From Acidobacteriota bacterium (GTDB lineage: Bacteria > Acidobacteriota > Terriglobia > Terriglobales > Acidobacteriaceae): 64,000 bases of DNA. The stretch spans positions 1-64,000 of the forward strand of contig JABCZI010000001.1 in the NCBI GenBank assembly GCA_013289765.1, written 5' to 3'. Below, piece after piece: positions 1 through 10,385 of the stretch. A program made the position numbers and the translations under genes. Numbering within the stretch: position 1 is the first letter of the stretch; every line of letters starts with the position of its first letter. Below the pieces are notes generated by a model. The model did no database searches. It was not told where the DNA came from and saw only the letters and a program-made list of their open reading frames with translations.

Positions 1-251
1 GGATTGCGGCGCTCGATACGATCGAGTCGCTGAAGCCGGTGGCCGCTATTGCCGGACACAAGAGGCCCGGCGCACCCGATACGCCAGATAACATCGAGGC
101 GACGCGAAAATATATCCGCGATTTCGACAGGATTGCTTCTCATACCAAGACCGCGGTTGAGCTGTACAAACAGATGCTTACGCTTTATCCCGAGCGAATC
201 AATCCCGCAGTCTTATGGAATTCTTCAATTGCCATTAAGCCGGTAGGTTAA
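1..251 (+). CDS. C-terminal fragment of an MBL-fold metallo-hydrolase (5' end outside window)
   Basis: Frame 3 is open from the window edge: ...ALDTIESLKPVAAIAGHKRPGAPDTPDNIEATRKYIRDFDR..., typical of MBL-fold hydrolase C-termini. Confidence 0.6.
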   Translation, partial: IAALDTIESLKPVAAIAGHKRPGAPDTPDNIEATRKYIRDFDRIASHTKTAVELYKQMLTLYPERINPAVLWNSSIAIKPVG

Positions 252-385
252 ATTTACAGCATCTTAACAAATCGCCTGGATCTATTAGCATACCTTATTA
301 TATAAGTGACGATAATTGTCGCTGAATTAGTATAACTTTTACTTCTACTTCGGGTGCGCTGTACCATGTTCGTTCGGAGGAGACC

Positions 386-1555
386 ATGACGGCAAAGCGC
401 GTCCACATCAAAATTTTCGATACGACTCTTCGCGACGGAGAGCAGTCTCCCGGTTGCACTATGAATCAGCAGGAAAAGCTGCGCTTGGCTGATCAGCTTG
501 ACCGTCTTGGCGTGGACGTGATTGAAGCGGGTTTTCCCATTGCTTCAGATGGAGACTTCGAGTCGGTGAAGGCGATTGCGATTGCGGTGCGCAGGCCGAT
601 CATTGCCGCACTGGCACGAGCCTGCCAGCCCGATATTGAGCGCGCTTGGGAAGCTTTGAAACACGCGGCGCAGCCACGCATTCATATTGTTCTGGCAACA
701 TCCGATATTCACTTGAAATACAAGCTGCGTATCACGCGCGATCAGTGTGTAGAGCAGGCCCGCAAATCGGTTCGCTTTGCCAAGTCTCTCTGCGATGATG
801 TTGAGTTCTCCTCGGAGGATGCGACTCGCACGGATCCAGACTTTCTGTGTCACGTGCTGGATGCGGTCGTCGAAGTGGGAGCCACCACACTGAACATTGC
901 CGACACCGTCGGCTACACCGTCCCGGCCGAGTTCGGAGACCTGATCACGACCATCCGTCAACAAGTGAAGGGAATCGAGAATGTGACTGTCTCCGCACAC
1001 TGCCACAATGATTTGGGTCTAGCAGTAGCGAATGCGCTGGCGGCGGTGGCAGCGGGAGCGCGGCAGGTGGAGTGCACCATAAACGGGATTGGGGAGCGGG
1101 CGGGAAACGCCTCGCTGGAAGAGATCGTGATGGCCATGCGGGTTCGGCCCGACCGATACGCCTACGAAACCGGAATCGTCGGCGAGCAGATTTTCTCCGC
1201 CAGCCAGATGCTGAGTGAGATCACCGGTGTGCCGGTGCAACCGAATAAGGCGATTATCGGTCGCAATGCATTTGCCCACGAAGCTGGCATTCATCAGGAC
1301 GGCGTTCTAAAGAATCCCCTGACCTACGAAATCATGACGCCCCAGTCGGTGGGAGTGCCCGATTCGAAGCTGGTGCTGGGCAAGCACTCGGGCCGACACG
1401 CTCTCAGCATCCGCTGCGAACAATTGGGCTACCAGTTCGATCGCAGCGGACTCGATGACATCTACCGCCGTTTTCTTCGGCTGGCCGACAACATTAAGCA
1501 TGTGGAGGATCATCACTTGTTTGAGTTGATCGCCAGGCAGTCTGGGAGACTTTAG
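386..1555 (+). CDS. leuA: 2-isopropylmalate synthase-type catalytic domain, short form (389 aa)
   Basis: [55 protein letters not shown] and [31 protein letters not shown] motifs; GGAGGAG SD upstream. Confidence 0.88.
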   Translation: MTAKRVHIKIFDTTLRDGEQSPGCTMNQQEKLRLADQLDRLGVDVIEAGFPIASDGDFESVKAIAIAVRRPIIAALARACQPDIERAWEALKHAAQPRIHIVLATSDIHLKYKLRITRDQCVEQARKSVRFAKSLCDDVEFSSEDATRTDPDFLCHVLDAVVEVGATTLNIADTVGYTVPAEFGDLITTIRQQVKGIENVTVSAHCHNDLGLAVANALAAVAAGARQVECTINGIGERAGNASLEEIVMAMRVRPDRYAYETGIVGEQIFSASQMLSEITGVPVQPNKAIIGRNAFAHEAGIHQDGVLKNPLTYEIMTPQSVGVPDSKLVLGKHSGRHALSIRCEQLGYQFDRSGLDDIYRRFLRLADNIKHVEDHHLFELIARQSGRL

Positions 1556-1901
1556 AGGCTGGGTCCAAGGGCGAAACCCTACTATTGGGAAGCCCAACCG
1601 GCTGGTTCATACTTTCCCTTCACAAGCTTCTATTTCCGAGGCGTGTCTCGTCTGTCTACAACAGGTAGCATAGGGAGGATTTAGGTTTGAGGGAATTTTT
1701 CAGCCTATACTCGGCGGCGGTCTTTTCGTGTTCCGACGAATTTCAAAGTAGCCGCTTCCAACGGCCCGCCCGAAGAAGGGTCGAAATGCGCTTCGAGGAA
1801 GTTGGCCGATTAGTAACGAGAAGTCGGCTTGAGGGAAGCGATTCGCTCTTACTCCTGGATGACTGGGTGCTCGCAAACTGACCCACTACTGCGGAATTCT
1901 C

Positions 1902-2642
1902 TTAGCGGTGGGTGCACAGCCCCGGGGCGGCGAGGTGCGGCACTGCATTGAAGGTAAATAACCGTAGCTGCTGTTTTCGCAAACGCAGGATTGTGTAGGA
2001 TGCGTTATACACTGCCCCGGCGAGCCGCATGATCCGCTCATCGTAAATCTCCAGTGACAGGCCAGTCCAAATCGCAAGCGGCGTGGCCGACGTAACTACG
2101 AGAATGTTCTCTTGCCGCGCTTCATTCTCTTGCCGCGCGGGCATCTTCAACCGGCAGGACGCAACGCGCTCACGAAACTGGTCCCAGGTTTCGCCGCCAT
2201 AGGGATAACGACCGGCAAGCCATGCCTCCACCACTTTTGTGTCGCAAGGCATCCATCTGCGATGAATTCGTGCCCCGTGCGCGCCTTGGCTGACGCGAAC
2301 CTGCTCGCGCATTTCGTCGTATTCGTGCAGAAATTCCGGATCTTCCGCAGCAAGGAGCGGAGCGATCTCGCGATACACACGCCCGAGATCGAATTCATCC
2401 CACCCAGAATCGACGCGAACTGTGGGGAAGCCAACGCCCGCGTCGGCGTAGGCCGCACGGATCTGCTCGGCAGTTTGCTGCTGGCGCGTAAGAGCTCCTG
2501 CATAGGCGGAGGCAAATCGGATTCCCTGGGAAATGAAGTGCTCGCCCAACATCCGTGCCTGGCGGCTTCCCAACTCGGAAAGCGAATCATAAGCGTCGCG
2601 CGTGCCCGCCTGCCCGTGGCGCACCAGATAGACGGTGCTCAA
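1902..2642 (-). CDS. Histidine phosphatase family protein
   Basis: N-terminal VYLVRHGQAGTRD (RHG motif); 4-bp overlap with upstream kinase gene. Confidence 0.85.
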   Translation of the reverse strand: MSTVYLVRHGQAGTRDAYDSLSELGSRQARMLGEHFISQGIRFASAYAGALTRQQQTAEQIRAAYADAGVGFPTVRVDSGWDEFDLGRVYREIAPLLAAEDPEFLHEYDEMREQVRVSQGAHGARIHRRWMPCDTKVVEAWLAGRYPYGGETWDQFRERVASCRLKMPARQENEARQENILVVTSATPLAIWTGLSLEIYDERIMRLAGAVYNASYTILRLRKQQLRLFTFNAVPHLAAPGLCTHR

Positions 2643-3832
2643 GTGGATTTCCCCATCTTAGGATATTCAATGAGCGAATCCGCCAATTCCACCAATCCCT
2701 TCACGCGGTCTCCGAAGTTCTGAAATCGTGCGTCTTGCGTCTGGCCACGGCGGAAGCGGTAGTAAATCTGCTGCAGAATCACTGCCAGCTTGAAGATGCC
2801 AAGCACTTCGTAGTAACCGATCTGCGAAAGGTCGCGTCCGCTTCCCTCGGCATATCGCTGAAGGAACTGATCTCGCGTGTACCAACCGGGCTGCGATGTG
2901 AGCGAGGGCACTCCGCGAGCGCGCAGTTGCGGCGCCTCAACCCAAGCCCAGTAACACAACGTCAAGCCAAGATCGGCCAGAGGATCGCCAACCGTCGCCA
3001 TCTCCCAATCGAGCACCGCCTCAATCTCAATGCGCTCGGCAGAGTGTGCGCTGAGCATAACGTCTTCGCTGAGCATGAACATGACGTTATCCAGCTTGTA
3101 ATCGTTATGCACCAGGGTCGGCGCGGGAGAAGATGGCTGGTGATCGATGAGCCATCGAATCACGCGATCCATTTTCGGCATGTCATCCGTGGTGGCCCGT
3201 TTCCAACGATCTGCCCAACCCTGCACCTGGCGTTCAAGAAATCCTTCCGGCTTACCGAGGGCAATCAAACCCGTCCGGGAAATATCGATGGCGTGCAGGC
3301 GTATCAGGCAATCGACAAATCCCTTGCTGGCTCGCTCGGCATAATTCGGCAGCTTCGCCAGCTGTGGCGGAATTTCATCCCGCAATATAAGCCCGTACCG
3401 CCGCTCCATCAGGAAGAACACAGATCCCAGCACGGCTGGATCCTCGCATAAGTGAAAGACGTTTGGAGCTTCTCGAAAATGCGGATGCACCAGCTGAAGC
3501 ACTCGAAACTCACGCCCCATGTCGTGCGCTTTCGGGGCGACCGGCCCCAGAGGGCCGCGCCTCAGGACATACTCGATCCCATCAATCTGCAACAGATAGG
3601 TAAGGTTCGAGTGCCCGCTCGGAAACTGTTGGAGAGTGATACCTCGTTCAGCGCCCGCGATTCGTCCGCGCAGCCAATCGGCTAGAGAAGATAGATTCAG
3701 TTCTTCGCCTGGGCGAACGGGGCCAGTATCGAGATGCAATCGAGATAAGCCTTTCCGACGGAAACTCCTACGACACTTCAACTCAACCAGACTGTGCGGC
3801 ATTCCAAACGCGCACCCGCTCGAGACTGGCAA
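2639..3832 (-). CDS. APH-like phosphotransferase family protein (ACAD10/11- and LvaA-type kinase fold); start uncertain
   Basis: LVHNDYKLDNVMF...VLDWEMATVGDPLADLG catalytic motifs of acyl-CoA-dehydrogenase-associated phosphotransferases. Confidence 0.85.
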   Translation of the reverse strand: MPVSSGCAFGMPHSLVELKCRRSFRRKGLSRLHLDTGPVRPGEELNLSSLADWLRGRIAGAERGITLQQFPSGHSNLTYLLQIDGIEYVLRRGPLGPVAPKAHDMGREFRVLQLVHPHFREAPNVFHLCEDPAVLGSVFFLMERRYGLILRDEIPPQLAKLPNYAERASKGFVDCLIRLHAIDISRTGLIALGKPEGFLERQVQGWADRWKRATTDDMPKMDRVIRWLIDHQPSSPAPTLVHNDYKLDNVMFMLSEDVMLSAHSAERIEIEAVLDWEMATVGDPLADLGLTLCYWAWVEAPQLRARGVPSLTSQPGWYTRDQFLQRYAEGSGRDLSQIGYYEVLGIFKLAVILQQIYYRFRRGQTQDARFQNFGDRVKGLVELADSLIEYPKMGKST

Positions 3833-5174
3833 CGAACGGTTTCAAAGCTCCATAAAGGACTATCGCAGCGAGCGCACATGCGGCAGATGTCACGATCACC
3901 AGCGAGTATCGCACGGCTTCGTCGCTTCGAAATGCGTATTGGGTTAATGCTCCCACAGCGGTGGGTCCGATTCCGAGCCCGATGAGGTTGATGGAAAACA
4001 AATACACAGCCGAAGCCTGTCCGCGCATGGTGGCCGGCATCATCTGCTGAATCGCGGCGGGGGCGATGCCGAATGGAGCGGCCGCCAGTGCGCATCCCGG
4101 AATCAGCCAAACCGTGGCCCAAGTCGCAGAGGGTGCCAGGTACAAAAGACAATTGACGGGCAGCCAGACTAATCCGATCAGCATACCTACGAACAAGGTC
4201 GCGTTGCCTCGGCCGCGTTTGCGCAAGTAATCAGCGAACCGTCCAGCACTGACGATTCCAATGCAGCCAAAGACCGCGACGCAGGAACCGTAAATTACGC
4301 CGACGGATCCGATGGTCCAGTGAAAGTGTCGCCGATAGAATTCCGGCACCCAAGCGGCGCTGGCGTATGAAGAAAGCGCGAGTAGCCCAAAACCAATATT
4401 GTGGAGCACGAACGTTCGCCGGTTTTCGAAGATGTATGAGAATACCTGCTTCATCGGAACTGTCGATCGTCGGCTACTTCCTCGACTGGCTCCGCGGTGT
4501 ACGGCAGGTTCCTTCACCGTGAAGAGTAGCGGTGCTACTGCAATGCCGGGAAGGCCAACCAGGAGAAAGATGACCTGCCAGGGATGCACGGCACCGAGCA
4601 GAGGAATCGTCCACATGGCCTTAGTCGATGCGTAGGCAACCACCAGTCCGCCCAGCAAATAAGCCATGCCAGAGCCAACGTAGATGCCCATCGAGTAGAC
4701 GCTAAGGGCCGTGGCCAGCCGCTCGCGAGGAAAATAATCGGTGATCAGCGAATAGGCAGCCGGGGAAAGCGCTGCTTCTCCCACGCCGACGCCCATGCGC
4801 AGCAAAAGCATTATTTCGAACGTTTGCGCCAGTCCGCAACTGGCTGTGAACCCGCTCCACAGTACCAGGCCGGCCGCGATAATCAACCTGCGGCTGTAAA
4901 TGTCGGCCAGCCTGCCGAGAGGGATTCCGAAGAATGTATAAAACAGTGCGAAGCTGAATCCGATCAGCAAACTCATCTTAGCGTCGCCGATGTGTAAGTC
5001 GCGACGAAGCGGGCCGACCAACAGACTGAAGATCTGGCGGTCGATGAACGAGAATGCGTACAGAAGTGTCAGGACTCCGACGACGTACCACGCGTACCGC
5101 AATGAATGCGCAGTTGAGTCAGCGGTGGTCTGAGCAGCGGCGGTTGTGGCTTCGGTTGACTTGGTGGCGGGCAT
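3783..5174 (-). CDS. MFS transporter (spinster-like)
   Basis: 12-TM-like hydrophobic protein, FIDRQIFSLLVGPLRRDL...GRLADIYSRR. Confidence 0.85.
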   Translation of the reverse strand: MPATKSTEATTAAAQTTADSTAHSLRYAWYVVGVLTLLYAFSFIDRQIFSLLVGPLRRDLHIGDAKMSLLIGFSFALFYTFFGIPLGRLADIYSRRLIIAAGLVLWSGFTASCGLAQTFEIMLLLRMGVGVGEAALSPAAYSLITDYFPRERLATALSVYSMGIYVGSGMAYLLGGLVVAYASTKAMWTIPLLGAVHPWQVIFLLVGLPGIAVAPLLFTVKEPAVHRGASRGSSRRSTVPMKQVFSYIFENRRTFVLHNIGFGLLALSSYASAAWVPEFYRRHFHWTIGSVGVIYGSCVAVFGCIGIVSAGRFADYLRKRGRGNATLFVGMLIGLVWLPVNCLLYLAPSATWATVWLIPGCALAAAPFGIAPAAIQQMMPATMRGQASAVYLFSINLIGLGIGPTAVGALTQYAFRSDEAVRYSLVIVTSAACALAAIVLYGALKPFVASLERVRVWNAAQSG

Positions 5175-5310
5175 CTTCTTGTAATCTCGTTTGCTTCAGA
5201 TGATCGACGGGATCAGCGATTCCGGCTGTCCGCGCGGTTAGAGCAATAATCCTGGCGACGGACGCGCGAAACCTCCGGTAAGGCACCGCGCGCCCGCCTA
5301 TTGCTCGCTG

Positions 5311-6969
5311 CTAAAAAAGGTCCCAAAACGTTGAGCACTGGTGACTACTGGCAAAGTTGGACTCGACTACCGGCACCGGTGGTATCAAAGATTGGAACTC
5401 GTCGGTTGACGCACTGTAGGGAGACCAGAGCGGTTCACCGGGGGAATTGGGGTCTCCTGTCTTGGCGAACTGCGTCCAGTAGCTGACCATCGCACGGGAG
5501 AGCCGCCTTTGTTGGCTTGAAAGTGTTGTCGGAAGTCCGAAAACGTCGATGCCCGGGAACAGGTATTGAAGCTCAGAGCTATGATAGGCACCCAACGGAA
5601 AGGTTAACAATCCGCCAAACGCAGATTGCGCGGGAGGCGCGTTCTCATCGTTGAACTCATAGGTATAGGTCGGCACGAATTTCTCCAGTGATTGATCCGC
5701 AACCCGCGCCGCACAGCTAAAGACTCCGTCGGTACCTGAGGCCCCCAATGCCTGACCGCCGGTCGGGTAACTGGCAAATGGGTACAGAGTAAGGACGAGC
5801 GGCGCCAGCGCCGGTCCCCACAAAGTAGCAACAGCAGTATCATACTGCCCGGAAGTCAGTATTGGATTTCCTAAGAGGTCGTAGTCCAGAGCTACGAACA
5901 ATCTATATTCATCGTGATTGGTGCCCGAGATCACTGGCACCTGATTGAATTCGCCGCTGGCAAATGCTGCGCCCATCGTTTGTGTGAGCAGCGTTCCATC
6001 CACGAACGGATACAAAGGGAAAGGCTCTGCTGCGACCATGGTCGAGGCGGGCACGGCACGCAGACAGGAAGCTGTCTGGCTCGTGCATCCGACACTATCC
6101 GCAATGGCAGCGCCGGACGGCACGGCTGTGGTTCCCGTCGTTTCGCCCACCGCCAGCGGAACGATGTCCGCAAAGTAGTCCTGGAATTCCACATAGGATC
6201 CGCTTTCCGATATCGCTCCACGGAACATGCCGGCTGCAAGGGGAGATGCGAGCTGGGCATAGACGCTTTGTCCGCCTGCCGACTCGCCGAATATTGTTAC
6301 TTTATCCGGATCGCCCCCAAAACTCGCGATGTTCCTGCGAACCCACGCGAGTGCGAATTGCTGATCCATCAACCCATAGTTGCCGTTGAGATGCCCTTCG
6401 GCATCTATCGCGGACTGGGCAAAGAATCCCAAGAAACCCAGGCGGTAATTAATGGTGACGACAATCACGTCTTTTTTTACGAGTAGTTCGGGGTTGTAGG
6501 GGGTGCTGCTCCCGTTGATGAGTCCTCCTCCATGAATCCAAAACATTACAGGCAGGCGGCGCCGATCGCGATCACTCCATCCATCATCCGATTTCACGTG
6601 TGGGGTGAAGACATTCAGGAAAAGGCAATTCTCGCTGCCCGCTCCAGCTTGCGTGCACGCACTTCCGAATTGAGTCGCTTGGAGGACAAATCCGGGGAAG
6701 AATCCGTAGGGCTTCGGCGGCGTCCAACGCAGCGCTCCCACCGGAGGAGCCGCGTAGGGGATACCGAGAAATTCGTTCCCCCGATCTGTCGTTGAGCCAA
6801 TCACGAGTCCACTTTCGGTGAAAGCAATCGGGCGGTGGGACGAGTTGTCGGCAGATGCGGTCGCTACCGAGATCAACGTGAAGACACTGATAGCCGCCGC
6901 TCCAAATAGCAATCTGAAAATAAACCCACAGTGATCGAGACGCTGGTTCGCGTTTTCGTTGTTTTTCAT
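5311..6969 (-). CDS. Carboxylesterase/lipase family protein (type B), secreted
   Basis: Signal peptide, EFLGIPYAAPPVGALRW, SENCLFLNVFTP, GESAGGQS nucleophile elbow; ORF extends to 7056. Confidence 0.88.
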   Translation of the reverse strand: MKNNENANQRLDHCGFIFRLLFGAAAISVFTLISVATASADNSSHRPIAFTESGLVIGSTTDRGNEFLGIPYAAPPVGALRWTPPKPYGFFPGFVLQATQFGSACTQAGAGSENCLFLNVFTPHVKSDDGWSDRDRRRLPVMFWIHGGGLINGSSTPYNPELLVKKDVIVVTINYRLGFLGFFAQSAIDAEGHLNGNYGLMDQQFALAWVRRNIASFGGDPDKVTIFGESAGGQSVYAQLASPLAAGMFRGAISESGSYVEFQDYFADIVPLAVGETTGTTAVPSGAAIADSVGCTSQTASCLRAVPASTMVAAEPFPLYPFVDGTLLTQTMGAAFASGEFNQVPVISGTNHDEYRLFVALDYDLLGNPILTSGQYDTAVATLWGPALAPLVLTLYPFASYPTGGQALGASGTDGVFSCAARVADQSLEKFVPTYTYEFNDENAPPAQSAFGGLLTFPLGAYHSSELQYLFPGIDVFGLPTTLSSQQRRLSRAMVSYWTQFAKTGDPNSPGEPLWSPYSASTDEFQSLIPPVPVVESNFASSHQCSTFWDLF

Positions 6970-7004
6970 CTCTGATTCCTCCATCAGAAGTAGAACTCGG
7001 TAAA

Positions 7005-8192
7005 TTATTGAACCGCTTCGAACAGGCCGGCAGCACCTTGCCCGCCGCCCATGCACATGGTCACGATGCCGTAGCGCGCTTTCCGACGCGCCATTTCGTT
7101 GGCAAGCGTTCCGACCATGCGCGAACCGGTCATGCCAAACGGATGACCGATGGAGATGGACCCGCCGTTAACATTCAACTTTTCCGGATCTATTCCCAGG
7201 CGGTCGCGGCAGTAGACCACCTGCACTGCAAAGGCCTCGTTCAGTTCCCAGAGGCCGATATCATCCATCTTCAGGCCGTTGCGCTTGAGCAGCTTGGGAA
7301 CCGCGAAGACGGGGCCGATGCCCATTTCGTCCGGATCACAACCCGCAACTTGAAATCCGCGAAACACCAACTTGTAGGGCACACCCAGCTGATCAGCGCG
7401 CTGGCGGGACATCAACAGAGTGGCTGAAGCGCCGTCGGAAAGTTGCGAGGAGTTGCCGGCCGTCACGGTGCCTTCTCCGCTGTGCGGATCAAAGTGAGGC
7501 TTCAGCGCGAGCAGGCCTTCCAGCGTGGTGTCGGGCCGATTGCACTCGTCGTGGTCGCAGCAGACCTCCCGCGTCCCAACCTTTTCTCCAGTTTTCTTAT
7601 CGAGGAGCGCCATCGTGACCTTCATGTGCGCGATCTCGCCCTCGAAAAAACCATCTCGCTGAGCGCGAGCGGTGCGCTGCTGGCTCAGCAGTGCGTACTC
7701 GTCCTGCACCTCCCGGCTCACCTTGTAACGCTTGGCGACGATTTCCGCGGTGTCGCCCATGCCCATGTACAAGCCGGGCAATCGCTTCTGCAGTTCCGGG
7801 TGAGGATTGCCGGCAGCCGGCGTCATGCTGATACTCTCGACGCCGCCGCTAATCGCCGCCTCCACGCCCTCGCTGATGATCTGGTGCGAGGCCACAGCAA
7901 TCGCCTGCAATCCCGAAGAGCAAAACCGGTTTATCGTCGTGCCCGCGACCGAAGTGGGAAGCCCGGCCAGCATGGCGGAAGTGCGGGCGATGTTGTGACC
8001 CTGCGGACCGTGTGGTTGCGCACATCCCAACACAACGTCGTCTATTTCGGCCGCGTCAAGCTGCGGCACCTTGCGCAGGACGTCCTTGATGCAATGTGCT
8101 GCCAGATCTTCGGGGCGGGTCATGTTGAACGAACCGCGGAACGATTTCGCCAGCCCCGTCCGTGAGCTGGCAACCACTACCGCTTCTCGCAT
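7005..8192 (-). CDS. Thiolase family protein (acetyl-CoA C-acyltransferase)
   Basis: [60 protein letters not shown] extends to 8318 but MREA is the natural start. Confidence 0.92.
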   Translation of the reverse strand: MREAVVVASSRTGLAKSFRGSFNMTRPEDLAAHCIKDVLRKVPQLDAAEIDDVVLGCAQPHGPQGHNIARTSAMLAGLPTSVAGTTINRFCSSGLQAIAVASHQIISEGVEAAISGGVESISMTPAAGNPHPELQKRLPGLYMGMGDTAEIVAKRYKVSREVQDEYALLSQQRTARAQRDGFFEGEIAHMKVTMALLDKKTGEKVGTREVCCDHDECNRPDTTLEGLLALKPHFDPHSGEGTVTAGNSSQLSDGASATLLMSRQRADQLGVPYKLVFRGFQVAGCDPDEMGIGPVFAVPKLLKRNGLKMDDIGLWELNEAFAVQVVYCRDRLGIDPEKLNVNGGSISIGHPFGMTGSRMVGTLANEMARRKARYGIVTMCMGGGQGAAGLFEAVQ

Positions 8193-8230
8193 ATCTTCTC
8201 CCGCTAAGCTCGCAGTCGTGCTCTTAATTC

Positions 8231-10357
8231 TTACGCCACCACGGCCTGTTCCCGGTTCAGTTCGGCGAAGGTCTTGCCTTCCTGGGCCAGACGCTTCAGC
8301 AGAGGGGCAGGTTCCCAAAGTTCGCCGTGTTGTTGATGAAATTCTGAGATGCGGCGGTAGACCTTATCCAGTCCCACGGTATCCGCATACCACATCGGAC
8401 CGCCGCGATAGGCCGGGAATCCGTAGCCGTTTAGGTAAATGATGTCGATGTCGACGGCGCGCAGAGCGAAGCCTTCGTCCAGAATGCGTGCGCCCTCATT
8501 CACCAGGGCATAGATGCAACGGTCTACGATCTCTTCGGATGAAAGCTTGCGTTGGGCGATGCCGGCTTCGGCGGCCCACTCCCGCACCAGGTCGTTGACT
8601 TCAGGATCGGGAATCGCGCGCCGATTCTCGTCGTACTTGTACCAGCCTGCTCCGGTTTTCTGACCGTAGCGCCCAAGTTCGCAGAGGCGGTCTTCCGCGA
8701 ACGGCTGACGCACTCCAGGCTTTTCAAGGTGCCGGTACTCCTTACGGATACGCCAGCCGACGTCAAGGCCTGCCAGATCGCCAGTAGCCATGGGCCCCAT
8801 TGCCATGCCGAAGTCGAACAGCGCCTTGTCCACGGATTCGATAGTCGCGCCTTCCTCCACCAGGAACTGCGCTTCACGGCGATAGGGGCCGAACATGCGG
8901 TTTCCCACAAAGCCCCGGCAGTTACCGACGAGCACCCCGACTTTCCCTAGTTTCTTAGAGAGTTGCATGCAGGCCGCGATCACTTCTTTGCCGCTCGCCT
9001 GGCCGCGCACGATCTCGAGCAGACGCATAATATTCGCCGGGCTGAAAAAATGCGTGCCAATGACGGCACCGGGTCGCGAAGTGGCTGAGGCTATCTCGTC
9101 TATGTCGAGCGTTGATGTGTTGCTTGCCAGGATCGCGCCCGGCCGGCACACGCGATCCAACTGGCCGAAGATTTCTTTCTTGAGCGCCATGCCCTCGAAC
9201 ACGGCCTCTACGACCATATCGACCTTGCCGAAATCGTCGAAGCTGAGCGTCGGCTTGATAAGTTTCAGGCGTTCATTCACGGATTGCTCCGTAAGCCGGC
9301 CGCGTTTAACCGAACTCTGGTAGTTCTTGTGGATATTGGCCAACCCACGATCAAGAGCCGGTTGGTCAGCTTCTTTGAGTAACACCGAAATGCCGGCATT
9401 CGCAAATACCATGGCGATTCCTCCGCCCATGGTTCCGGCACCGACTACCGCCACGGAATTTACCGGAAGAGTCGGAGTTTCTTTTGGTACGTCCGGAATC
9501 TTGGCGACTTCGCGCTCGCCGAAAAAAGCGTGGATGAGCGCTTTCGATTGATCCGAGAAAAGACACTTATCGAATAGCTGTCGTTCCACCTGACATCCTT
9601 CTTCAAAAGAGAGCCTGGTGGCGGCTTCCACCGCATCGATAGCCGCAAGCGGCGCCATCATGCCACGCTGTTTGGTGTGAGCCTTTTCGCGCGCGGCAGC
9701 GAAGACGGGTGAATTCTGCGAAGGAGTGCCGAGCTTGTCGTTGCGCTCGCGAGTTTTGAGTGCCGGTTTTCCGACGATTTCGCGGGAGAAAGCTATGGCG
9801 CCGGGCAACAGATCGCCTTCGATCAGATGATCGACGAGACCGAGTCTCAGCGCCTCCTGAGCGGTAATCGGATTGCCTTCTGCGCACATTTCGACGGCCT
9901 TGGCGACGCCCACCAGCCGAGGCAGTCGCTGAGTGCCACCTGCGCCGGGAATAATGCCCAGCTTCACTTCAGGCTGACCGAGTTGAGCATTCGGAGCCGC
10001 CACACGAAAGTGGCCGGCCATCGCCAGTTCCAGCCCGCCGCCAAAGGCGGAGCCATGTATGGCCACCACCACTGGTTTTCGCACATCTTCTATCTGAAGC
10101 AGGAGCGGAAGCAGGCCCGCGCCGCGCTGGGACTTGCCGGACGTGATCTTGCCGAATTCCTTTATGTCCGCGCCGGCGATGAACGTACGCCCGCCGCCGA
10201 TCAGCACTACGGCCTTTGTGCCATCGTCCTTGCCCGCCTGCTCAATGGCCTGGGCAATCCCTTGTGCGACTGCGGGGCTTAAGGCATTCACCGGAGGATT
10301 ATTGATGGTGATGATTGCGACATTTTTATCTTTGGAAAGTTGAACTAGATCGGTCAT
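8231..10357 (-). CDS. 3-hydroxyacyl-CoA dehydrogenase / enoyl-CoA hydratase fusion (FadJ/FadB-like)
   Basis: N-terminal crotonase GGGRTFIAGADIKEF plus central VAVVGAGTMGGGIAMVFANAG Rossmann motif. Confidence 0.93.
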   Translation of the reverse strand: MTDLVQLSKDKNVAIITINNPPVNALSPAVAQGIAQAIEQAGKDDGTKAVVLIGGGRTFIAGADIKEFGKITSGKSQRGAGLLPLLLQIEDVRKPVVVAIHGSAFGGGLELAMAGHFRVAAPNAQLGQPEVKLGIIPGAGGTQRLPRLVGVAKAVEMCAEGNPITAQEALRLGLVDHLIEGDLLPGAIAFSREIVGKPALKTRERNDKLGTPSQNSPVFAAAREKAHTKQRGMMAPLAAIDAVEAATRLSFEEGCQVERQLFDKCLFSDQSKALIHAFFGEREVAKIPDVPKETPTLPVNSVAVVGAGTMGGGIAMVFANAGISVLLKEADQPALDRGLANIHKNYQSSVKRGRLTEQSVNERLKLIKPTLSFDDFGKVDMVVEAVFEGMALKKEIFGQLDRVCRPGAILASNTSTLDIDEIASATSRPGAVIGTHFFSPANIMRLLEIVRGQASGKEVIAACMQLSKKLGKVGVLVGNCRGFVGNRMFGPYRREAQFLVEEGATIESVDKALFDFGMAMGPMATGDLAGLDVGWRIRKEYRHLEKPGVRQPFAEDRLCELGRYGQKTGAGWYKYDENRRAIPDPEVNDLVREWAAEAGIAQRKLSSEEIVDRCIYALVNEGARILDEGFALRAVDIDIIYLNGYGFPAYRGGPMWYADTVGLDKVYRRISEFHQQHGELWEPAPLLKRLAQEGKTFAELNREQAVVA

Positions 10358-10385
10358 GGCACTGAACTTTCTCCAGCATCTTCAG

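Noticed and set aside
1687-1881. 64-aa plus ORF downstream of leuA
   Set aside because: No motif, no homology recognised; likely non-coding spacer.
2555-3451. 298-aa plus-strand ORF
   Set aside because: Antisense to the APH-like kinase and histidine phosphatase genes; no recognisable motif.
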